From assembly GCA_021325275.1 (NCBI GenBank), contig JAJPHL010000045.1, positions 97,108 to 161,107 on the forward strand: a DNA stretch of 64,000 bases, written 5' to 3'. Below the pieces are notes generated by a model, which was not told the DNA's origin, did not search any database, and worked only from the letters and a program-made list of their open reading frames with translations. The stretch is from Terriglobia bacterium. Lineage in GTDB: Bacteria; Acidobacteriota; Terriglobia; JAJPHL01. The stretch's first letter is position 1, and every line of letters starts with the position of its first letter. Of this stretch, positions 54,061 to 64,000 are shown in pieces. Position numbers and translations under genes: made by a program.

Positions 54061-55300
54061 TCGTGCTGCTGCCGATCTCGGTGTCGCCGCGCTTCAGTGT
54101 CGCCTTCAGAGAATATGCGCCGGTGGGAACCGGTACGTTTGGCGCGGTGTAGAGCTTGAGTTGTTGACTCAACGCTGCTTCGTCGGTGTCCGAGGAACTG
54201 GGCAGCGTCAACATCGCGCTGTCCACGGGGTTTCCGGACGCATCCAGTAGTGCGATTACCACGCTGGTCGCCGGAGTCATCGAGTTGGTGAAGCCGCCCG
54301 CGACTCGCACGCTCGCCCGGAAGCATGGTTTGTATGTTCCCGGAGGATCGGGGTTCGGAAATGCGATGCCGCACGCAACGAAATAACACGGCAGGGCGCA
54401 ATTGTCGACGTTCTTGCCGGTCACGTCGAGGTCCGTGCTCACGGGCGAGAGTTCCAAGCTTGGTTGGCCGGTGGAAAACACCAGCTTGCCGATGCGCGCA
54501 TAAATCAGATTCAAGCTTTGGGTAAAGCCGCCGGACGAGCCCGTCTCGAGGCTGCTCGAGGAACTGACTGGTCCAAGGCCGCGCACGAAAGTTCCGTTGG
54601 TGAGCTGCAATCCGCCTTGGAATACCTGGTACGACAAGCTGTCCGGGAATTGGCCGACCAGAGTGTTCAAAGGTCCGCGGCCAAGAATCTTGAGATCGGC
54701 CGAGCCGCCGCTCGGATCCAAGTAGACTTCGTCGACGCCGTTGTTCAACAAGTGGACGCGTCCTTGGTTGTCGACGCGATATCTCGACTCCACACCGGAT
54801 CCTTCTAGGATCGAGACGACGAACCACGGGACTCCCGAGATGACCTCGACGCGCGAGACCCGTTGCGTGGAGTAAAAAGGACCTCCGAACCGCGATAGGG
54901 TCGTGTAGACCCATTCGTTGCCCACTTGGAGCGGGAAGTAAGAGCTAGCTGCCAGCGCGGCGTTGGTTTCCACCGGCGGCAGGCAAATCACGGTTGCGGT
55001 TGCGCGCGCCAACTCATGCATGCCCGAGTCGGCAAGGATGAAGACCAAGCCGTCGGCGACCCAAACACCGGTGTCGGCGGCGCCATTTCCGGTCAGCGGG
55101 CCTGTGAAGGGTTTGCCGGAGGGATCGGACAAACGGACTTGCGATCCATCCGGAGCATTCGTCCAAGTCACGCTTGTTTTGCCATGGAGTCCGTAGATAT
55201 CGCACTGCGTGATCACTGCGGGATTGAGCGTGACCGACGTTTGAGCGGAGGCGGACAATGTAGCCGCGACAACAAAGAGGAAAGCAGAAAAGGGCCTCAT
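54041..55300 (-). CDS. Exported protein of unknown function
   Basis: A 419-residue exported protein with signal peptide MRPFSAFLFVVAATLSASAQ. Strand-rich throughout. NEWVYTTLSRF in the centre and DNCALPCYFVACGIAFPNPDPPGTYKPC show two probable disulfide regions. Not a named family to me. It converges with the Asp-box protein, overlapping by 20 bp. Surface location is likely. Confidence 0.7.
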   Translation of the reverse strand: MRPFSAFLFVVAATLSASAQTSVTLNPAVITQCDIYGLHGKTSVTWTNAPDGSQVRLSDPSGKPFTGPLTGNGAADTGVWVADGLVFILADSGMHELARATATVICLPPVETNAALAASSYFPLQVGNEWVYTTLSRFGGPFYSTQRVSRVEVISGVPWFVVSILEGSGVESRYRVDNQGRVHLLNNGVDEVYLDPSGGSADLKILGRGPLNTLVGQFPDSLSYQVFQGGLQLTNGTFVRGLGPVSSSSSLETGSSGGFTQSLNLIYARIGKLVFSTGQPSLELSPVSTDLDVTGKNVDNCALPCYFVACGIAFPNPDPPGTYKPCFRASVRVAGGFTNSMTPATSVVIALLDASGNPVDSAMLTLPSSSDTDEAALSQQLKLYTAPNVPVPTGAYSLKATLKRGDTEIGSSTISVNVR

Positions 55301-55475
55301 GGTATTGCTCCTTAATGAGGCGGCGCGGCGGAACCTCGATTCAGTATCTCACACACCGGGGGAAATCCGGCAGCGACAAAATGCCGGTACACAGGTGGTC
55401 TCGACACGCGCGTGCCTGGGTCGGCGGAGATTTCGATTTTTCCAGCGGTCAGCGGCGGTCTGTTCTCCGTCAGTT

Positions 55476-55877
55476 TCATTCCGTCCCTATGAACAGCTGG
55501 GCTGGGAGTTTGAAGCGTGTGCAAAGCCGGCGAATTTGATCGAGCGTCAGCTTTCGTTGTCCGGCCAAAAACATCGAAACCGCGCTCTCCGATCCAAATT
55601 GAGGAATCAGATCGCGCTGTTTCAATCCTTGACGCTCCATCAAGAAGCGCACCACCTCGATCGGTTCGGCGGGAGGAATCGCGTACCGTCCCGCTTCATA
55701 GCGCTCCACCAGCAGAGTTAGGAGTTCAATCGCCTCTCGCTGCGCGCGGTTCGGCCGCTTTTGAGACGTCAACTGGAAGAGCGCCTCGGAATACATTTCT
55801 AACTCCGCGTCGTTGTGGATGACCCGGGGAGCGCCATGGGCGATCATTTCCACGGGATCGGCAAGTAGAGTATTCAT
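55476..55877 (-). CDS. HigA-type antitoxin (orphan)
   Basis: A 133-residue protein matching the HigA/YgjM antitoxin layout: a helical N-terminal half, then a C-terminal helix-turn-helix with LMERQGLKQRDLIPQFGSESAVSMFLAGQRKLTLDQIRRLCTRF. HigA usually partners a HigB RNA interferase. No HigB-like ORF is found on either side; the nearest neighbour is the VWFA gene 17 bp upstream. It could have lost its toxin or regulate the VWFA gene. The only other ORF nearby (55312-55524) shows no toxin features. Confidence 0.8.
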   Translation of the reverse strand: MNTLLADPVEMIAHGAPRVIHNDAELEMYSEALFQLTSQKRPNRAQREAIELLTLLVERYEAGRYAIPPAEPIEVVRFLMERQGLKQRDLIPQFGSESAVSMFLAGQRKLTLDQIRRLCTRFKLPAQLFIGTE

Positions 55878-55894
55878 TTTCGTCCAAACCTCCG

Positions 55895-57481
55895 CTATCG
55901 CTGCTGTTGAGCGGGAATTCTGGAAGCGGGTACGATCAAACTGCCGATCAATCCACTGTTGCGGTCCTGAACCAAGACGCGCAACGTGACCAATCCCGGT
56001 TGAAGTTGGATGTTTCGAAAGAACGTCACGCCGGCCGCCAAGTGTTGTTCGTATTCGGCGCGATTGAATTGCAGGTCCACTTGACCGGTCGAGGAATCCA
56101 TCAGTTTCGATGAGGCGTCTTGTTGGGCAATGATGACGTCCAAGGCTCCCGTCCAGCGGCCGCCCGTGGAATCGAAACCGATTTCACGCGCGTCCAACGT
56201 GCAGGTAAGTTTCACGCTCCCCGAATGTGAAGCGTCACCGTTTGCAAACTTCGCTGACAACGCCAAGCCCGATGCCTCGAGCGGGCTCCACAACGCAGAT
56301 TGCAAACGCGCGACCGCCGCCGAGTCCGTGGAGGTATCGGTGTCCTTGGTGGCGACGTAGCCTTGACGGTAACGCAACTCAACACCGGGATGCTTCGCAC
56401 GCAAGTTCACGCGGACCTCGTGATACTTTCCATCGAGCGACGTAGGGTCCGGCTGAAAACCAAGCGCATACGTTGCCGCCGAATCTTGCAGCGCGTTCTG
56501 GACCGCCAGCCCGAGATTGTTGCCGTTGATCCAGGCGTGCCCGCCAGTGGCGGCGGCAAGGTCCTCGAACGTACCCAATCCGGAAGGCGCTAGCGAGCCG
56601 CTTGGACCGCTGCCTTTCTTGAACCCCGACGGAGCGGCGGCGGTCCACTGCGGTGGAAGGCCAATCAGCCCGCGGGCGTCGAGAGGATAGACCGCGATAT
56701 TGGCGGCATTCAGAAAACGGGCGATGGCATCCGCGGGCAGCGGCAAGCCGCCGGTGACCCAAATCAGATTCTTGCGGCCCGGGATGGATGCCGCGTGATT
56801 CGCAATCGCCGATAGCGCGCTCAACGTGAGACTGGCGCGATCCATGTTGACTGCCTGCGCGGTGAGTCCATCGGTGAACTCGAGGAATCCGTCGATGAGC
56901 GGATCTCCCACGGTCCATGTCAATGGCGCGGAGTCGCTCATTTCGGTGTTCAGTCTTCCGCCATATTTGGCCAACACCGCCCGGGTCTGCTGTGGATCGA
57001 CAAAGTCGGAGAGCACACGCAACGATTTCCCGAGGACGTAGATCGCGAGGCGATCCTTTTCTCCCAGGCGAATGCTTCCCAGTGCGCGAATCGCTTGCTC
57101 TCGGGCGCGATTCTGGTCTTCGAAGCGCGTGTTGAGACCATCGAGCAGCAAAATCGTGACGGTTGGAGCCGCAGCTTCCGCTGCTGTCGAAGGACGATTT
57201 GAGAAAGTGTTTCCAGAAACCGCCGGCGACTTTTCAGGATTTCCCTCAGGATTTCCCGGCGCCCGCCGCAATTCCAACAGCTTCACAACTTGCCGCTTGC
57301 CTTGATCGGTCACCACGAAGTCGTCGGCGGTTAGAGCGCCGACCGCGCCCTGCCGGTCCGCTACCAGCACATCGATCTCAACCATGCGCGTGGTGGAGCG
57401 AATCACCGGCATCGTGTCCGGGGATTGCCGGAACGCCAACAGTGGCAAGCCGAAGGCGATAGCGATCGCGGCGCGTAGCAT
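55895..57481 (-). CDS. Exported VWFA-related (TIGR03436-like) protein
   Basis: A 528-residue exported protein. GGAAG precedes the ATG at 57481, giving signal peptide MLRAAIAIAFGLPLLAFRQ; the longer frame to 57616 is not chosen. The mature N-terminus TRMVEIDVLVADRQGAVGAL begins the acidobacterial VWFA-related domain, which has the metal-site-like TILLLDGLNTR (an atypical MIDAS) and NLIWVTGGLPLP. The family is secreted and of unknown function. It lies next to HigA. Confidence 0.85.
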   Translation of the reverse strand: MLRAAIAIAFGLPLLAFRQSPDTMPVIRSTTRMVEIDVLVADRQGAVGALTADDFVVTDQGKRQVVKLLELRRAPGNPEGNPEKSPAVSGNTFSNRPSTAAEAAAPTVTILLLDGLNTRFEDQNRAREQAIRALGSIRLGEKDRLAIYVLGKSLRVLSDFVDPQQTRAVLAKYGGRLNTEMSDSAPLTWTVGDPLIDGFLEFTDGLTAQAVNMDRASLTLSALSAIANHAASIPGRKNLIWVTGGLPLPADAIARFLNAANIAVYPLDARGLIGLPPQWTAAAPSGFKKGSGPSGSLAPSGLGTFEDLAAATGGHAWINGNNLGLAVQNALQDSAATYALGFQPDPTSLDGKYHEVRVNLRAKHPGVELRYRQGYVATKDTDTSTDSAAVARLQSALWSPLEASGLALSAKFANGDASHSGSVKLTCTLDAREIGFDSTGGRWTGALDVIIAQQDASSKLMDSSTGQVDLQFNRAEYEQHLAAGVTFFRNIQLQPGLVTLRVLVQDRNSGLIGSLIVPASRIPAQQQR

Positions 57482-57551
57482 GGTCACTTCCTTCATGCAG
57501 CCGATCTTAGCATGAGCTACGGGAAGCGTCCGCTGATGGCAGGCAAATGAT

Positions 57552-60500
57552 TTATCGGCGTCGTGTCTCGAATTGGACGGAACGTCCCGTCTCCCGCAGC
57601 CCGGCGTCAACCCCATAGAACCTCACTGAGAAGTTGGTTGCCGAGCTCACGCCGCTGACTTCGATGTAGCCGATCAGGAGTGTGCGCGCGGGTAACTGCA
57701 AGCCGTTTAGCCAGGCGAGTGCCAACGTTCCTGGCACACCGTTGTCGGTGAGCGAAGGCGGACCAACTTCGGCGGGCACAAACTGCACGGAGTTAACTTG
57801 ACCATCGACTCCGACCGCGAAGCTCAAGCCCGCCAAATCGAGATTCTCTCCGGCCCGCAAATACACAGGCACGCGCGCGCGGCCATCTCCAAGCAACTGA
57901 GCTTCGTCGACCCATATCGAGCCGACCGCCGGACCACGCCGGAACGCATCGGCGGCCGGAACCGACGAGCAGGACCCACGCGCTGCTCGTGTGCGCGCGG
58001 TGGTATCGAGACCCGTGACTCGCTTCAGTATTTCCACGAGATCCAATGTATTCAAAACGCCGTCGCCGCCGCGTACCGTCGCGGTGTCTACCGGAGCAGC
58101 GTCCATGGCGTCGAACCGATCCGTGCAACTGGCCGGCACGAATCCGGGAATCGCTGTGACGGCTCGCAGAGTGTCGATCAGATCCAGCGTATTCAACAGG
58201 CCGTCGCCAAAGTTGCCGGCGACGTTTGACGTATAAGGGTGGACGTCGCCGACTAAGTAGGTGGTCAGAACCGGTATGGTCAACGACGGTCCCACGACCA
58301 GCGCCACAGGCGAATTCCCGAGGCTTGCGCTCGCGGTGGTCAAATTACCTGTGTAGGTCTGACCAATGGCAGCGCCGGCGGGAATCACCGTTTGGATATT
58401 GCCAAGATGGACCGTTCCCGACAACGCTGCAGGCAGACTCAAGAAAGCAACAGCGATTGAATTGGACGCCGGACTGTCCTCGAAGGGCGTCGCCGGAATG
58501 CCGGAATCATGCACAAATGTCATCGGGCCGGCGATCGCGGGTGCACCCGCGACGGGATTGAGTTGCATTCCGAAACTTACACTGTCGACTGTCGTGCCAG
58601 CCGGGAGTACTAGATTCACTGGGATGCTGACCGTTGCGCCCGGCGATGCTTCCGCGGCGCCGAAATTCACGCTCCCGCCTTTGATCGTGAGCGTGCCGTT
58701 TGCGCCCGGCAACACATTCAGGGATGCCGAAGCGCGGCTGGCGCTGGCCGCCGACACCTGCAGAGAATAACTTGTGCCTGCTGTGCCGGAAGGAACCGGA
58801 ACCAGGACGGTACCCAGCGATACCGTTCCGCTGAGTGGAGACGAGGCCATCAAGGAGGAGACGGCGAGGCCGTTCGTTACTCCCGAGGACGAGAAGGACG
58901 TGATCGACCCGCTCGGCTGGAATGAAAAGGATCCAGAAATCGCCGGCGCACCGGCGTTCGGCGCGACGGTCAACGTGAACGACACGTTGTCGGCGGTCAC
59001 TCCGGTGCCGAGCACGAGCGTAACGGGCACGGCGGCGCTTGAGCCTGGTGATCCGTTCAGCGACGAGGCTGTAATGGTTCCGCCATTCGCCAGTACGGCC
59101 AGCGTCACGATATTGCTGGCGATTCCGTTGAGGTTGACAACTTGCAGCGAGGTGCCTGAACTGGTCGGCAACCCTTCGGGTACATTCAGGTTCATCTGGT
59201 TCACGCCGATAAACCCGGGAGCCAGTCCGGAAAAAGTCACGACGGCGGGAATTCCGCCGACGTCTACCAACGGTGTATTTACGGTGGTCACCGTCTGACT
59301 CGGCGACTTCGTTCCTTCCGGCACGGAGGAAGACAACGGACCGAAACCATTCCCGAAGGTCATGATGGATTCGCCGGGAAATGCGGGAGCGGTCCCGGTA
59401 ATCAATCGGCCATCGGCGTGAAAGGCGATCGCCGCGCCAGAGCCGTTCTGCCCGACGGAAAACAAACCGGGTGACACGGAACCCACGTTGACAGTGCGGG
59501 CGACGGAGGTATTTCCGCCCCGGCTGACAGTAACCGTTCCCGATCCGGTGACGACGGAATAGGGAACCTGCGCGTTGAGCTGTGCAGGCGATGTATAGAA
59601 CAATGGCGCTGCCAGGCCATTGATGCTGACACTGACGCCGTTCAGTGACGTAGATAGCGGCGCCGAGAGATAGCTGGCCACCGAGGGCGCCAAGTTCGAA
59701 CCGAAGATCGACACGATGGCGCCCGGAGCAATCGGACCATTGGAGGCGTTTGAGAACGCGAAACTGGCGCCGTTGACCGTCCCACCGACGGAGAGAACGG
59801 GCAAACTGGTGCCTGCTGCGACGTAAAATGACGCGCCGGTAACGTACTTAATTACCGAGTTAGCTATTTCGAGCGAGAGAGAGTTTGATCCCGCCGCCAA
59901 GCCAGAGGGAACAACCACGTCCACCCGATCATAGCCAACTGAACCCGGGGCTAGCCCTGCAAACACCACGCTGCTCGCTAAGCCGCCCACCGTAGCGGTG
60001 ACTGTCGAATTGAGCAGCGCGGGGGGCGAAGACGGTGCGGCTGCACCGTCGGCCACGGTCGGCGTGACCGGGCCAAGCCCGGTGGCGAGTACCATCACTG
60101 TCTCTCCGCCCAGCGCCGGACTGCTGTTGGTAACGAGAGAATAATCGGAATGCAGAATCTGTACCGTTGCGCCAGCGCCAGAGGCCGTAACAATCCCCGG
60201 CATGATTTGGGGCGTGCTCAACGTATACGGCGCACTGCTTCCGCTTGCGGTGGTAACAACGAGTTGATTCGTAGAAGCTGTGAGCTCCCAAGGTACCTGG
60301 AAATTGATCTGAGTGGGAGACACGTAAAACAGCGGCGCGTTAATGCCATTCACTGTGACAGAAGTCCCCGCCAGACTTGTGGCCAAGGGAAGAGAAGAAG
60401 CCGATGCAGTGGAAGCCGACAAGTTTGTTCCAAGTATAGAGGCCGCGGAGCCTGGAGCGACGCCGAAGAAGGCCGAATATGTCGCCGCGTTCACCACGCC

Positions 60501-60590
60501 ATTTGTGAAAATGACCGGTGTTTGGGCGACCACACTGAGTCCGCCCAAGAACAATTGAAAGACAAAGCACCAAGTCAGTCTTCGCACCAA
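57552..60590 (-). CDS. Exported protein with two TIGR03437-like repeats, cohesin-like domains and a dockerin-like segment
   Basis: A 1012-residue exported protein, signal peptide MVRRLTWCFVFQLFLGGLS (residues 1-22). It contains two TIGR03437-type repeats (24-258, 265-500; marked by NGINAPLFYVSPTQINFQVP and NGLAAPLFYTSPAQLNAQVP), two cohesin-like domains (504-628, 633-767), a dockerin-like segment with two EF-hand-like repeats (778-862; GDVHPYTSNV with GDGLLNTLDLIDTLRAV, then GGDGVLNTLDLVEILKRV), and a third cohesin-like domain (888-1010). Such modules mediate cell-surface assembly in other bacteria. Being cohesin- and dockerin-like on the same chain is unusual. The domain assignments are by pattern and not by alignment. 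Confidence 0.72.
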   Translation of the reverse strand: MVRRLTWCFVFQLFLGGLSVVAQTPVIFTNGVVNAATYSAFFGVAPGSAASILGTNLSASTASASSLPLATSLAGTSVTVNGINAPLFYVSPTQINFQVPWELTASTNQLVVTTASGSSAPYTLSTPQIMPGIVTASGAGATVQILHSDYSLVTNSSPALGGETVMVLATGLGPVTPTVADGAAAPSSPPALLNSTVTATVGGLASSVVFAGLAPGSVGYDRVDVVVPSGLAAGSNSLSLEIANSVIKYVTGASFYVAAGTSLPVLSVGGTVNGASFAFSNASNGPIAPGAIVSIFGSNLAPSVASYLSAPLSTSLNGVSVSINGLAAPLFYTSPAQLNAQVPYSVVTGSGTVTVSRGGNTSVARTVNVGSVSPGLFSVGQNGSGAAIAFHADGRLITGTAPAFPGESIMTFGNGFGPLSSSVPEGTKSPSQTVTTVNTPLVDVGGIPAVVTFSGLAPGFIGVNQMNLNVPEGLPTSSGTSLQVVNLNGIASNIVTLAVLANGGTITASSLNGSPGSSAAVPVTLVLGTGVTADNVSFTLTVAPNAGAPAISGSFSFQPSGSITSFSSSGVTNGLAVSSLMASSPLSGTVSLGTVLVPVPSGTAGTSYSLQVSAASASRASASLNVLPGANGTLTIKGGSVNFGAAEASPGATVSIPVNLVLPAGTTVDSVSFGMQLNPVAGAPAIAGPMTFVHDSGIPATPFEDSPASNSIAVAFLSLPAALSGTVHLGNIQTVIPAGAAIGQTYTGNLTTASASLGNSPVALVVGPSLTIPVLTTYLVGDVHPYTSNVAGNFGDGLLNTLDLIDTLRAVTAIPGFVPASCTDRFDAMDAAPVDTATVRGGDGVLNTLDLVEILKRVTGLDTTARTRAARGSCSSVPAADAFRRGPAVGSIWVDEAQLLGDGRARVPVYLRAGENLDLAGLSFAVGVDGQVNSVQFVPAEVGPPSLTDNGVPGTLALAWLNGLQLPARTLLIGYIEVSGVSSATNFSVRFYGVDAGLRETGRSVQFETRRR

Positions 60591-64000
<3,410 letters not shown>

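Noticed and set aside
55312..55524. A 70-codon frame downstream of HigA that could be the missing toxin.
   Set aside because: Composition is low in hydrophobic core residues and has no HigB motif; it starts within the HigA region.

Overview
The window is high-GC DNA from a chromosome that looks like Acidobacteriota, most likely the Bryobacter/Solibacter lineage. The reasons are an ECF sigma factor beside a Ser/Thr kinase with a TPR-like tail, a solo eight-helix FtsX/MacB-type permease of the acidobacterial orphan (ADOP) kind, a VWFA-related secreted protein, a 1012-residue protein with two 'Solibacter-type' (TIGR03437-like) repeats, and many exported beta-propeller proteins. No lineage marker such as rRNA is present, so the placement rests on family knowledge.

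Layout. 1-3.1 kb: 5' part of an acyl-CoA carboxylase beta subunit, rsmD and an exported amidase. 3.1-3.8 kb: a MazEF-type toxin-antitoxin pair and tRNA-Glu(CUC). 3.9-7.8 kb: a near-perfect sigma-54 promoter ahead of an ECF sigma factor and a membrane Ser/Thr kinase. 7.7-10.2 kb: an FAD oxidoreductase and an exported YncE-like propeller. 10.2-15.2 kb: a three-subunit molybdenum hydroxylase resembling 4-hydroxybenzoyl-CoA reductase (its FAD subunit keeps the extra [4Fe-4S] cysteines), flanked by two related VapBC loci, one intact and one with a truncated toxin. 15.2-23.6 kb: four exported PQQ-type propellers, an ankyrin protein and an iron alcohol dehydrogenase. 23.7-25.4 kb: a more A+T-rich island with three overlapping or abutting genes of unknown function. 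25.4-27.7 kb: a GMC oxidoreductase with its Tat-exported small subunit. 27.9-37.6 kb: a winged-helix protein, priA, an exported phosphatase-like protein, an exported TldD/TldE-like pair, and purE-purK. 37.7-39.7 kb: an amidohydrolase, then a REP/RAYT element that has replaced nearly all of a second amidohydrolase copy. 39.7-49.9 kb: a small unknown protein, an M14 peptidase, a persulfide dioxygenase-rhodanese fusion, the ADOP permease, a small secreted protein, pyrE and a coiled-coil protein. 50.2-64 kb: large surface or secreted proteins: an Asp-box propeller, an unknown secreted protein, an orphan HigA, a VWFA protein, a cohesin/dockerin-like protein, and the 5' 2.8 kb of an Ig-like repeat protein that runs off the window.

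Three observations look most novel. First, the 57.5-60.6 kb protein carries cohesin-like domains plus a two-repeat dockerin-like segment, and its cohesin-like domain recurs at the N-terminus of the divergent neighbouring repeat protein, suggesting a surface assembly pair. Second, the 23.7-25.4 kb three-gene cassette is unrecognised. Third, dispersed palindromic repeats have reshaped coding sequence here, supplying the N-terminus of one exported propeller and a stop codon of another gene. Accessory DNA (toxin-antitoxin remnants, RAYT, palindromes) is interleaved with housekeeping genes (rsmD, priA, purEK, pyrE).
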